DNA of 64,000 nucleotides from Malania oleifera (Eukaryota; Streptophyta; Magnoliopsida; Santalales; Ximeniaceae), in assembly GCF_029873635.1 (NCBI RefSeq), contig NC_080419.1, forward strand, positions 61,437,040-61,501,039, in the 5' to 3' direction. Positions 12,526-24,560 of this stretch are shown in pieces (the stretch's first letter is position 1; every line of letters begins with the position of its first letter). The notes beneath the pieces are model-generated. The model did no database searches and was not told the DNA's origin. It saw nothing but the letters and a program-made list of their open reading frames with translations. The translations under genes and the position numbers were made by a program.

Positions 12526-14528
12526 TGTTGACTTTGGTGTATTCCCAAGAGGAGGGTGAATTGGGTATTTAAAAATTTCCTCCTAGGTTCAACTAATCTA
12601 GTAACAGTATTACTCAACCTAGGGTCTATCTATGCAATTATAAACCCAATCATTCACAATAGTAAAATACAAACATTCATGTGCTGGAATTTAAAATGCA
12701 AAAATTAAAAGCACGCACAAGAAATGTTATCGAGGTTCGGCCAAATGTGCCTACGTCCCTGCCTTGGCTACACCAGCACAAGGATTCCACTACAGCTCAC
12801 TTAATGGGTGGAGCAGCACCAGTTACAACCAAGTCAATTAGCAGGGCTGACCTCAACCTACACTTACCAGGTTGGTGTTCCTAGCTTTCCTAATCGAGTC
12901 TAAACCAATCCGAAACTATTCCACAGGGCTAGTCTCCCTTTTCAGGCCCACGATGTACAAACAAATGCTTCTTACACAAGATGATATGTACCACTACACA
13001 CAATATAATCAATGCACCTCAAGTATGTATGAACTATAAGCTCGGTGCTCTACATGTGCAATCAACACTCAAAGTTATGTCTATAAACAATCAAGCACAA
13101 GAGTGTTTTAACAAGCTATTATTTGAAACTAGATATAACAAATCTCAATACTTGATTAGGGTTTCAAAGATGTTGAACAAATATTCAAACTAACTCAAAA
13201 TATTTTCCTTCAATGAAATAAGCATAAGAGTAGTTTGAAGTATATAGCTTGTAAAAAATATTTTGCACACAAAAGATTATTGCTATAGGAATCTTTGCAA
13301 TAACAATGCAAAGATCCTTAAGCTAATGAGTTTTTCCCAACACTAGATTTATCAAATAAAAATCTGTGGAAAAACTCTTGCTTGACTCCCCAAAAACAAT
13401 AACGATCAATCAAGGAAAACAGTGGGAGTATAAGCAATTTATAACACGCAATAGCACAATAAGAAACTCTCACAAGGTTAAGATTAATCAAGTAAATGGA
13501 TGAATGAGAGTATTTGAAGTAAAATAGGCAAGACAAGCTTTTAGAAATTGAGAGGATTTTTGACTAATTAATTTGCTAATCTCTGCTTAATTTGCACAAA
13601 TGAGGCCCTATATATAGACAAAGGTCAAATTATGACTGTTTAGGACATGTAGGGTATTATTAGAAAAGTTTTAAAACACATTAGAATTTTTAACCCAGTT
13701 TAACCCTTTTAACCTCGGTAAATAATTAAGTAACCCGAGAAGATTTGGGTGGCTGAACTTTAGTTCAGTTGCCCGAATAGACCCATCTCAAAAAGCCCTT
13801 TCAAATGGTTCAAGTGCCCGAGTTCAAATTTGGTTGGCTAAACAAAAGTCAAAAAAGTTTTGGTGCACAGTTCAATTGCCTGAGAATACATTCAGTTTAC
13901 CGAACCGAGAGATTTGGTCGCTCGAGGCCTGCTTTGAACTGAAAAGTTCGGCAACCCGAATTGGGGAAAAGTCACTTTCTAAGGGTTTGGTCGCACAAGG
14001 GAGATAGGGTCATTTAAGGTTCGGAAGCTTGAAGCCTGGTTAAACTGTTGACATCTCAACGGTTTGAGCTCCTGAGGTCATATGAACACCTAGGGTTCGG
14101 TCGCCTGACCTCTCACAAATATGTCAATTATGTTCAATTTCATTTCAAGTTGATCCCTTGATTGAGCAAGTTATTATGAAGACTGTTTGTGCATATGTGT
14201 AGGGACCTAAGGTTTTTTCTAAGGCCGTTTTGAGATAGTCCCAAAAATCCGACGTCGGTCAACCGATCCCTAAGGTCTCTCTAAGGTCTTGAGCTTATAG
14301 ATCCTACATGCATGATATGCAAATTATTACAGACCTTTTTGAAATGAAATTATTACAAACCCAATAACATTATAACAAATAATAAATGTGTTGGGGTCTT
14401 CCTCTTCTTCAAGTCTTTGAGTGCCATCATATGATATTGTCAATGAAAACCTACACAACAACTTGGAAGACATTAAATACCTGAGTATTTGTCATAATCA
14501 AAGTAGGGTATGACCTATGGGGTCAACA
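12526..14528 (+). mobile_element. Family-C solo LTR, copy 2
   Basis: 2003 bp, starting TGTTGACTTTGG and ending GGGTCAACA, a perfect 7-bp inverted end pair. The TSD CAAAG (12521-12525 and 14529-14533) is perfect. When it is removed the host LTR reads continuously and matches the 5' LTR of element B across the junction (22312 onward). No coding capacity. The same family occurs at 6500 and 35109. Confidence 0.9.
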
Positions 14529-15313
14529 CAAAGGTCAGATTGTATCCCCAGGGAATGCAGTTTAACTCCAAATTTCACGTAATTAAAATCAAAAAATAAG
14601 AAACAAGAAGGCACTGAACACAATTCAAATTTGGGTTTTTCAGGATGTTTGAGATTTCTTTTGATAAATTAAATGAACATGCAATTTAAATTCTAATTCC
14701 TAACACGCACTGAATTTAACAATGAGAAACAGAAATCCTACATTTAATAACCAAACAAGAAATTGAAACATGCATTGAACTTCGGAAAGAGATTGAAAAC
14801 AATAGTTTTAAGCACAACTCTAGCACACAATAAAAAACTCAATCGGACACTAACTCAAACAAAAACTAAATTTTTAATGCAATCAAGAACTTAACCAAAT
14901 TTAAAACTTTGACGATTAAACAATAAACTAAACACGACAAAAAAAATCATACTTTGTTTCACCTATACTTGACTTAAAGAAACCCAACACAATTTAATTT
15001 CTAAAGAAAGACAACAAATTTAAATCATAAAGAAAATATTTTTTCTTTGATATTTTATTCTTTTTTTTTTCTTTCAAGAGACCAACCCAAACTTTAATCA
15101 ACTAAAAACTACTCAAGCATAAATTTAAATCTAATGTGAATGATAATTAAAAGACAAAGGAAAGAAATATATTTTAATGATAACACCCAAACAAAATTTA
15201 AAAATTAAAACTTTAAGTAAATTTCCACCCAAAAAAAAATTAACAAGTGTTCAAAATTTTAATATCAATAAGAAAAGACAACCAAAAGAAAAAGAAGAAA
15301 GAAAAGAGAAAGG

Positions 15314-15315
<2 letters not shown>

Positions 15316-15361
<46 letters not shown>
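15316..15361. repeat. (GA)n microsatellite in B LTR
   Basis: About 23 dinucleotide units. On the element's sense (minus) strand it reads (CT)n inside the LTR. The other two family-B LTRs have GA tracts at the equivalent position, of about 8 units (23102-23117) and about 37 units (61886-61960). Confidence 0.95.
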
Positions 15362-15367
<6 letters not shown>

Positions 15368-16407
15368 TAGTAGGCCATTAGAGGAGCTGCAACTGTAAAG
15401 GGAGTTCTTGGGTTGATGGAGTTCCAACAAGAGTGGTCGTGGAGTAGCAACAGGCCAGCTGGAATGGCAAGAGCTTGAGGGGCTTCGGCTGGAGCAAGTT
15501 GAAGGAGAAGAAGTAGCAGCAACCATAGGGGATGCTCCCAGTAGCAGCAGATGCTTTGACTCGGGTGGTTGGTTGTAGCAGCTCATGCAGCAACAGCAGG
15601 AGGTGGCTCTTGGGTTCCCTCCAGCAACTTTAGCAGGGACTTCAGCCTTGAGTCTCCAGTAGTAGAGCAGCCACGGCTATGGGCCTCCAGTAGTAGTAGT
15701 AGGTAAGGGAGGAGGAAGCAGGGAGGCAGGGAGAGAAAGGGGAGAGTGAGAGTGGGAGAGTAGAGAAGAGAGTTAGAGAGACTGAGGACTCAGTTTTAGC
15801 AGTAAGGGAAGGAAGAGAGGGAGAAAGTACAGAGAGACAGAGGAGAGAATGGAAGCAAGGGAGAGTTGGAGAGGGGGCTCGAAAGAGGATGAGGACAGAG
15901 AAGGGAAGAACAAAAAAATATATATGGAGAGGGGGAAGCCAACCCTACCCAATGCCAAAAGGGGAGGACCCGTCTGCATGGCCCGGTCAAATCAAGTAAT
16001 GATATATATTTATATATATATTCTTTTTGTTTTTTCTTCTTTTTTTTTCTTTTTTTTTTCCCTCAGCGAACGAGGCCAGTTTTGACCCTCTTAGAGCCCA
16101 TGTCTCTCGAAACTTAAAACACAAAATTTATAGATAATTTTCTTGGATTTCCATAGAATTTTAAATCATCTCGATCGAAGCTTGAACGAGAAAATTACGC
16201 ACAGATTACGAAGTAGCGTCGGTTTTATCTTCCAATAATAGTCCTACGATAAAAAATACCAAAAATTCATAACTTACTCAATAAAATCCAAATATTATTA
16301 ATAAGACACAATGTAGAAATATTGAGAATAATTAGGTAGTAAATTAAAAATGTAAGCCTCAATGCATGAATTAAACCACCTAATTACGCAATTTAAACAC
16401 GTAATCA

Positions 16408-18149
16408 CACCCACCAACTAATGTTTTGCTAGTCTCTAGCAAATAAAGTAAATGACTTCCAGGGCGGTGCTCACAAATACTAACTCCAACAAACATGAAA
16501 TGACTGCACATGTGACCCAACCATACCATTTCATATATAGGGATATAACTGTATTTCACACAAGCTCATTATATACACTGCACACAGCTCCGAAGTAAGT
16601 CATTCATGCAAGTTTTGTTGTTATATAGCAATTAAGAACAATATACTCACATGAAATTAACTAGCAGTACAATTCAGAGTTAATATGGTCATAAAAATCC
16701 AAGTATAAAAAGGTGAAATCTCGAGGTATATGTGATGTGTGTGGCTCATTACACCTAGGATACCAATGGACACCTACAAAATAGTCGTTTTGACTCGACC
16801 TAACTGGTATACCCTCAAAAACACTCAAAATGAATGGGTCCGCTCGTCATATGTGAGGAGGAGTGTCGCAATCAAACATCCCACATATTGCAAGGAACAA
16901 ATGCTAAATATATGAAGTGGACTAGTTTGAAAAGGATCTACCCTATTTGTGAGATGTTAGGTCCTTCACCCCTAGCATCTTCTCACCTACTCGCCATATC
17001 TAACCAAGGCCACCCTAGATCAACTTATTCACAAACATGACGTGGATACATATGAAGCATTAAGCGATTAAAGAGTCTTCATATGTGGAGAACATGTGTC
17101 GTGTCCATGACTTTTTATGCATTTCTATGAAGCAGGTATTAATCTTCCATTTCATGTGCATTTCTAATTTTCTTATTCTTTCTTTTGCTCATTCTTCAAT
17201 TTCTATCTTTCCTTAGTCAATTAGAACAATCATTACACTTCTTTTATTATCTTCATACCACCAATGGGAATTAAGCTCGAACAGTAGTCTATGAACTAAG
17301 TCTATCTCTAGGGGTGGTTCAGCTTTCACATCTTGAGTCGGCTACAAGACCTAGGTTTCTATCTCCCCATTAGATGCCACCTCTAGGCTAACAAATCAAA
17401 ACCATAGACTAGTGTACAAAGAATCGTTGGAAGAAAAGAGAACTGAGTTCCATGAACTCTGATTTGCTGTTAACACTCAAAAGGACGATAAATAGCTCAA
17501 GGATACCTCACAAGGTGTCATAGTCACCATAGGTGTTCTCTTAGTGCTCATAAGGAACCCTAAGTGCAATGAAACATGTGAATGAGCCTCATGAGATTCC
17601 ATATAAATACTAGAGTTTATATAACCAAATCAACACGAGTGCACTACCAATCAATTCTTTATGGAGTTACAAAGTCATATAAAGAGAAACCTATAAATGA
17701 CTTGAGTGTGTAATTCTTAGGTTATATGTAAATATGTGAAAGGTATATGTCAGTGCTAATCATGGTATAATCATCTATCCTCAATTTTTTTTCCTTTATT
17801 TTTTTATTTTTTTTTAATACAAAACCCAGCAAGTAAACGTGCACAGTGTCACATGCAAATTCCCACCCCCTCCCCCCCTCCAACTAAAGTGGAACATTAT
17901 CCTCAATGTGAAAGCATATGAGAAATAGAAAAAACTATGCATAGGTGAACAAACTAAAATAAGAAAAAATATAGAAAATCACTACCAACTAATGCAACAG
18001 AAAAAGAAAAGAAAGATGCAAATAAGAACAAATAAAATGAAAAAAAAATGAAAAATAAAATCAGTAAAATAGAAAGGTCAAAAGACTCCCATAGGATCTT
18101 ACAAAAGCAAGACCTCTTCATGTGGATCGAATGGAGTGTTACTAGCATC
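16408..18149 (-). repeat. Non-coding 3' region of element B
   Basis: Begins next to the 3' LTR with a purine-rich tract on the minus strand (about TTAGTTGGTGGGTG). It aligns with 2940-4480 of element A and with 63051-64000. No frame is conserved. The 17760-18060 part is poly-T/poly-A rich, and the minus frame at 17954-18148 is low-complexity. Confidence 0.7.
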
Positions 18150-19325
18150 AGTCATGATTTCAAATGACAAGTCCCACCGAGGAGGTTGCATGATAGGCGC
18201 AATAGTCAAATGTTTCTTTAGCTTTTCAAAAGCTTGTTGACATTCATCAATCCACAAGAATTCAGCCTCATTCTACAATAAAGTACATAATGGTTTAACA
18301 ATACTACTAAAGCCCTGAATGAAATGCATGATGAAGGAAATAATGGATATCCCTAACTGTCTTAGGGACAAGTAACTGAGAAATCAGCTCTACCTTGGCC
18401 CTATCAACCTCTATACCACGGACAGAAACCAAATGACCAAGTACTAAATCATTACTTACCATAAATTGACATTTTTCCCAATTCAAAAGCAAATTCTTTT
18501 CCTCACATCTTTTCAAAATAGCATTCAAACTTTTCAAAAAATATCAAAGGACTTACCAAACACAGAAAAGTCATCCATAAAAAGTTCACACATATCATCT
18601 AACATATCAGAGAAAATACTCATCATACAGCGCTAGAAAGTAGCAGGTGCATTGCATAGACCAAATGACATTTTGTGAAAGGAAAAGGTATTGAAGGGAC
18701 AAGTGAAGGTAGTCTTCTCTTGATCCTCAGGTGCTACAGCAATTTGATAATAACCAGAAAATCCATCCAAGAAACAGTAAAATGAATTACCAGCTACTTT
18801 TTCGAGTATCTGATCTAGGAAAGGTAACGAAAAGTGATCTTTTTGGCTAACCAAATTCAATTTACGATAATCAATGCACGTTCTCACACCCATTACTTTC
18901 TTAGATGGGATTAACTCTCCATTGGCATTTTCAATGACAGTCAAACCAGATTTTTTTGGAACTACCTATGTCAGGCTTACCCATTTGCTATCGGAGATTG
19001 AATAGATGATGTTAGCAACTAATAATTTCAAAACTTCATTCTTTACCACCTTTTTCATGGTTGGATTCAGCCTCTGTTGCATGTCACAAACTGGTTTAGC
19101 ATCTCCTTCCAGGAAGATGTTGTGAGTACAAATCGAAGGGTCGATACCCTTGATATCTGCAATGGTCCATCCTATCGATCCTCCATGTTTCCTTAGTACC
19201 TGCAATAACTCAATTTCTTGTTTAAGAGTAAGGTGAGAAGAAATTACCACAGGGAATATGCTTTCTGCTGGACCCAAGAAAACATATTTCAGCTCTTCAG
19301 GTAATAATTTCAGCTCAAGTGTCAA
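18150..19325 (-). pseudogene. Gypsy reverse transcriptase, truncated (element B)
   Basis: Minus-strand frames show, in order: the pre-RT region (18966-19325, with SICTHNIFLEGDAKPV), the RT fingers/palm (18633-18944, with CIDYRKLNLVSQKDHFSLPF, FLDGFSGYYQIAVAPEDQ and FGLCNAPATF), and the RT thumb/connection (18307-18537, with NWEKCQFMV and LGHLVS). Around 18540-18630 the frame shifts near the expected catalytic YMDDF-like motif. The start of the RNase H region is present to about 18150 and then lost. This enzyme would copy element RNA into DNA. Stops and frameshifts show it cannot do so now. Confidence 0.85.
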
Positions 19326-19487
19326 AATTTCTTATTCTAGTGACTTCATAATTTCGGGCAGGTCAATAACCTCAAACGTTGGCTTACACCAACTACTCAT
19401 GTAACTTGCATCCAATAGGTGAGGGGAACCATCTATCTCTGGAAATTGCCCCTTTGATCCTGCCAATTTTTCATCAAATACCTCAAG

Positions 19488-20072
19488 CTATTCAGAAGAG
19501 TCATTTTCAAACGCGCCATTAAAATCAAGTACTGACAGTAGCTCTGAAATATCCAAATTATCTATTACATCAACTGCATGTGTTTTTGCGTCATCACACC
19601 CACTTGACATCTTGTGAGCATTGAACACATTCATTTCCAATGTCATGTTTCCAAACATGAGCTTAAGCACTCCGCTTCGACAATTAATCAAGGCATTAGA
19701 AGTAGCAAGGAATGGTCGCCTAAGAATAACAGGGGCCTGATATATGGTGGAGATAGGCTGCTGCATGTCCAAAACAATGAAGTCCATGAGGTAGTAAAAT
19801 TTGTCAACTTGAATCAATATATCTTCAACAATGCCTCGTGGAGCTTTTACGGATCTATTTACCAACTGTAGCATCATAATAGTTTTCTTTAGCTCACCTA
19901 AACCCAGCTGCTTATATATCAAATATAGGAGCAAGTTCGCATTGCTCCCCAAATCAAGTAAAGCTCTCCCGATACGAGATTCACCAATCATGATAGCAAT
20001 AGTGGGAGAACTAGGATCTCTAAGTTTCTGCAGAGTCTGACTCAATATTAATGCACTAACTTGCTCAGTCAA
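19488..20072 (-). pseudogene. Gypsy aspartic protease (element B)
   Basis: A 194-codon minus-strand frame with the retropepsin-like active-site segment RALLDLGSNANLLLYLIY and downstream VEDILIQVDKFYYLMDFIVL, the pattern of the Athila/Tat protease domain. It would process the gag-pol precursor. It is separated from gag (20268-20654) and RT (19325) by frame breaks, so it is part of a dead polyprotein. It is one of the longest open frames in the element. Confidence 0.8.
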
Positions 20073-20267
20073 GAAAGCCTTTTTCTTTACGCTCAGATTC
20101 CTTTTTACTGTGCACAGATCTTTCAGAAATTTTGCATATGTAGGGACTTGCTATATGACATCCAGAAGTAGAATGTTTATCTTTACTTGTTTGAAGATTT
20201 CTTGAATCTTAGTGTGATACTTATTCTTTTGACCAGATGTCAACTGCTGAGGATAGGGTACCACAGG

Positions 20268-21950
20268 TTAATACTCCTTAACCGTATCATCCTCCTTATT
20301 ATCTGACTTCTTTGAACTTAAGCTTGCTTCATCTGATTTTTGATTTCCCTCATCTGCCTTAGTTGGCACTTCAGGTGTTGGAGTAACTGCTTGTTGATAA
20401 GTGGGCATTTTTGGACAAGAAACATCTTTTCCGCTTCTCAAGGTAATAACCGCCTTCGCCGACTCCAAAGCATCCCCTGAAACATTGTGCTCCAGTTGCT
20501 TATACTGTCGATATTCGTGGGGATTAGGTTGAGGCTGTTCTGGAAATTTCCTTTTTTTCAAGGTATTCAGTTGTGTACTCATCTTATTCATGGTGTCTCT
20601 TAATTCACTGAAGTCTTGATTATTCTGATTGTTGGTCATGATGTGAATCTGCATGAATTGCTAAAACATGTTCGCCATCTGTGTCATGCTATCATTAGGA
20701 GATTTCTTTATTGGAATAGGAGCTAAATTTGGTTGAAATCCCAAAGGTGCGTAGCTCTAAGAAATCTGTTGTAGCTGATACTACTGTTAAGGAGCTGTAA
20801 TTGGATGATATAGTGACTGCGGAGGTGGTGCATAAGATTGAGGAACTTACTGATATCATGAGGAAGATGGACCAGATTGATCGTTCCTCCAAGAGAGGTT
20901 CGGGTGATTCCTCCATCCAGGATTATAAGTGTTCGAGAATGGCTGATTTTGGGATTTGTTGACCCAATTTGCTGATTGTACCCGATCTGATCTACTTTCC
21001 TGCCAAACTGGTAGTAAATGACAATCCTAAATTCTGTAGTCTAAGGTCTTATAGATAGAGCAATCTTCAGCTTTCACTTTTTCTGATCTCATAACCTCTA
21101 GTTTCCTAGACAACGCAGCAATAAGAGCCTGTAGACTAGTTTCCTCTTTAACCTCGTATCTGCCTCCACCACTGATCGCTCTAAGAGGTTGTGTTGCCAT
21201 TGATGCCTGTTCATGACGTGTGTTTCATTGTTGGGCACTCTCAGATAAATAATCGAAGAATGATAGAGTCTCATCCAGTTCCTTATTGAAGAACTCCCCG
21301 TTGCATATAGTCTGGACAAATTGTTTACATTCAGGGGTTAAAGCAGTATAAAAATAATTCACTAACCTCCAAGATTCGAATCTATGGTATGGGCATATAT
21401 TCATCAAGTCCTTAAATCTCTCCTAGAAATCTTGGAACATCTCGTCACCTCTCTACATGAAATGGCTGATTTGCTCCTACATGTATTGAGTTCTCTAAGA
21501 AGGAAAGAACTTATGTTAGAACTCACGCTGCATTTCAGCCCAGCTAGTAATAGAGTTAGGTCGCAGAGAATTAAACCAAAGTTTTGCCTTATTTTTCAAA
21601 GAAAAAGGAAACAGGCAAAATTTGATATACTCATCAGTTCCAGCCCTATTAATGAAAGTGGTGTAGACCATCTCAAAATTTGTCAAATACTAGTATGAAC
21701 TCTTAGAATCCATCCCGTGAAATTGGGGTATCACAAATAACATGTCATGCTTAATTGTGAAGTTCAGTGCATCTTGTGGTAACACAATGCAGGAAGGTGT
21801 AGATATGCATGTAGGCTATAGAAAATCCTAAAGTATATGTGGTACATGTGCAGCCATAACTTCCTCAAAGAATTGTTCAAACAAATTGCTTAAATCAATT
21901 TCAAAATCACTCGTAAAAGTAACAAGAGAATAGTCAGATTTTGTGCACTA
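20268..21950 (-). pseudogene. Gag remnant of element B
   Basis: On the minus strand from about 21950: a gag core in pieces (KFCLFPFSLKNKAKLWFNSL near 21600, then NICPYHRFESWRLVNYFY and CNGEFFNKELDETLSFFDYL at 21225-21407). It ends with the hallmark gag-pol linker AVITLRSGKDV (20268-20654 frame), which is typical of Athila/Tat elements. The rest (20660-21100) is broken by stops and frameshifts. The + strand frame at 21384-21698 is a shadow. Confidence 0.8.
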
Positions 21951-22079
21951 TGTATCACTACTGGTGTTAAGTAAAATTTTGGACAGTTTATTTGAATTAT
22001 CTCGGACCCAGGGCATCAAACATCAATGCAAACAAAAGAAATTCACCCACACAGCAGCAAACAAGCATGATCAAAATTT

Positions 22080-22200
22080 TTTCAATTTTTTATTTTTTAT
22101 TTTTTATTTTATTTTTATTAATTTTTATTTATTTATTTATTTTGTATTTTTTTTATTTTTAATGAAAATAAAAAATAATTGAAAAAAAAACAAAATTTGA
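22080..22200. repeat. AT-rich low-complexity tract in B leader
   Basis: A dense TTTATT/ATTTTT tract followed by A-rich sequence, between the gag region and the PBS of element B. It explains the FY-rich + strand frame at 21943-22182, which is not a gene. Confidence 0.8.
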
Positions 22201-22214
22201 AATTAAAACTGGCA

Positions 22215-22233
22215 CTCCCCGACAACGGCGCCA
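22215..22233 (-). promoter_or_regulatory. Primer-binding site of element B (tRNA-Asp type)
   Basis: The minus strand reads TGGCGCCGTTGTCGGGGAG, nearly complementary to the 3' end of plant tRNA-Asp. It lies 6 nt inside the 5' LTR edge at 22240. It uses the same primer class as element A. Confidence 0.85.
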
Positions 22234-22239
22234 ACAACT

Positions 22240-24178
22240 TGACTCACTCAAAAAATGAGTAGCTCGAAAGCTATCCCAAGTATAGGTGTTATGTCGTATG
22301 ATATGTAGCCCAAAGGTCAGATCGTCTCCTCAGGGAATGTGATTTAACTCCAAATTTCATGTAATTTCAATTAGAAAATAAGAAACAAGAAAGCACTGAA
22401 CACAGTTCAGATTCGAGTTTTTCATAATGTTTGAGATTTCTTTTGATAAATTAAATGAACATGCAATTTAAATTCTAATTCCTAACATGCATTGAATTTA
22501 ACAACGAGAAACAGAAATCCTACATTTAATAACCAAATAAGAATTGAAACACGCATCGAACTTCGGAAAGAGATTGAAAACAATAGTTTTAAGCACAACT
22601 CTAGCACACAATAAAAAACTCAATCGGACACAAACTCAAACAAAAACTAAATTTTTAACACAATCAAGAACTTAACCAAATTTAAAATTTTGACGATTAA
22701 ACAATAAACTAAACAGGATAAAAAAAAAATCATACTTTGTTTAACCTATACTTGACTTAAAGAAACCCAACACAATTTAATTTCTAAAGAAATACAACAA
22801 ATTTAAATCATAAAGAAAATATTTTTTTCTTTGATATTTTATTCTTTTTTTCTTCTTTCAAGAGACCAACCCAAACTTTAATCAACTAAAAACTACCCAA
22901 GCATAAAGTTAAATCTAATGCGAAAGATAATTAAGAGACAAAAGAAAGAAATATATTTTAATGACAACACCCAAACAAAATTTAAAAATTAAAACTTTAA
23001 GTAAAATTCCACCCAAAAAAAATTAACAAGTGTTCGAATTTTTAATATCAATAAGAAAAGACAACCAAAAGAAAAGAGAAGAAAGAAAAGAGAAAGGGAG
23101 GGAGAGAGAGAGAGAGATAGCAGGTCGTTAGAGGAGCTGTAGCTGTGAGGGGAGTTCTCAAGCTGATGGAGGTCCAGCAGGAGTGGTCGTGGAGCAACAG
23201 CAAGCCAGATGGAATGGCAGGAGCTTGAGGGGCTTTGGCTGGAGCAAGTTGAAGGAGAAGTAGCAGCAGCAGTCGTAGGGAATGCTCCCATCAGCAGCAA
23301 ATGCTTCAGCTCGAGTGGCTAGTTACAGCAGTCTCATGCAGGAGGAGGAGGTGGTGGCTCTTGGGTTCCCTCCAGCACCTTTAGTAGGGACTTCAACCTT
23401 AAGTCTCTAGCAATAGAGCAGCCACGACTATGGGCCTCCTGCAGCAGCAGCAACAGCAGCAGGTAAAGGAGGAGGAAGTAGGGAGGCAAGGAGAGAAGGG
23501 GGAGAGTGAGAGTGGGAGAGCAAAGAAAAGAGTTAGGGAGACTGAGGACTCGGGTTCAGCAGTAGGGAAAGGAAGAGGGGGAGAGAGTACAGAGAGACAA
23601 AGGAGAGAAAGGAAGCAAGGAAGAGTTTGAGAGGGGGCTCGGAAGAGGATGAAGGCAGAAAAGGAAAGAGGGCGCGGTGCAGAGAATGGAAGAACAAAAA
23701 AATATATAGGGAGAAGGGGAAGCCAACCCTACACAGCACCAAAAGGGGAGGACCCAGCTAAATCAGGTAATGATAAATATATATTTTTTTTTTCTTTTTG
23801 TTTTTGCTTCTCTTTTTTTCTTTTTTCTTTTTCTTAGAAAATGATGCCAGTTTTGACCCTCCTAGAGCTTGTATCTCTCAAAGCTTCAAACACGAAAGTT
23901 GTAGATAATTTTGTCAGCTTTCCAAAAAATTTTGAATTGTCTCGATCAAAGCGTGAACGTGAAAATTACGCACAGATTACGAAGTAGCATTGATTTTAGC
24001 TTCCAATAATCGCCCTGCGATAAAAAATACTAAAATTTCATAATTTACTCAATGAAATCCAAATATTATAAATAAGACACAATGTTAAAATATTGAGAAT
24101 AATTAGGTAGTTAATTAAAAATGTAAGCCTCAATGCATGAATTAAACCACCTAATTACGCAATTTAAGCATGTAATCA
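22240..24178 (-). repeat. 5' LTR of element B
   Basis: 1939 bp, homologous along its length to 12450-12525 plus 14529-16407. Frames such as 22989-23300 (minus) and 23430-23630 (plus) run through CT/GA-rich sequence and are shadows. Confidence 0.9.
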
Positions 24179-24183
24179 TTATG

Positions 24184-24560
24184 CTTTTCTTTATGGCTAT
24201 ACACTATTGAGATTTGTATGAGTAATTTTCTTCGGAGTTGCTTGTATAATGAAGTTATGCATAAAGGAGCCTACTTGTAATTAGGTTATATACCTATATG
24301 TGAAATGACATGATTGTGTTGCATGTTGATCTTATTTGAATGTCCACTAATAGTAGTGTTTATAGGTACCGCCCTGGAAACCCTCACGAGACTACAACTC
24401 ATCCACTAGGGTCACCTAGGGGTTTAAAGTCTTGTTGTATATGGCAAATGAAACCGTGATTCCCACGAAAGAGGAGATAGATAGGATTTTTTTGTTATCT
24501 TTTATCATTTGCTTAGTTTTTGCTTTGCTCAAGGACTAGCAAAGTGTAAGTTGGGGGTTG
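24184..24560 (+). repeat. Outer gypsy element A'', internal region, part 3, with PPT
   Basis: It continues the homology broken at 12449. It aligns with the reverse complement of about 2940-3310 in element A and ends in a purine-rich tract (AAGTTGGGGGTTG at about 24548-24560) directly before the LTR. This shows the outer element runs on the + strand. Confidence 0.75.

Larger units (their letters stand above)
12450..16407 (-). repeat. 3' LTR of element B, split by family C
   Basis: The two parts (12450-12525 and 14529-16407) together make about 1950 bp, close to the 1939 bp of the 5' LTR. A (GA)n tract at 15316-15361 is much longer than in the 5' LTR (23102-23117). The long serine/leucine-rich minus-strand frames at 15251-15593 are produced by that tract and the adjacent CT-rich sequence, and I do not call them genes. 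Confidence 0.9.
12450..24178 (-). mobile_element. Gypsy element B (Athila-like, lacks integrase)
   Basis: Complete LTR element with a perfect 5-bp TSD (TTATG at 12445-12449 and 24179-24183). Both LTRs read TGACTCACT...GTAATCA on the + strand. A tRNA-Asp PBS lies next to the right LTR, so it runs on the minus strand. Internal order: gag remnant (about 20268-21950), protease (19488-20072), RT (18633-19325), a reverse-transcriptase tail (18307-18537), then the frame fades at about 18150, before a recognisable RNase H catalytic core. No integrase is visible, and a non-coding 3' region takes over to 16408. The integrase deletion makes it non-autonomous. It is inserted in the outer element between positions that are contiguous in related copies. 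Confidence 0.9.

Noticed and set aside
15251..15593. Ser/Leu-rich minus-strand frames up to 111 codons
   Set aside because: They arise from the (GA)n tract and CT-rich LTR sequence of element B and are not preserved in the sister LTRs.
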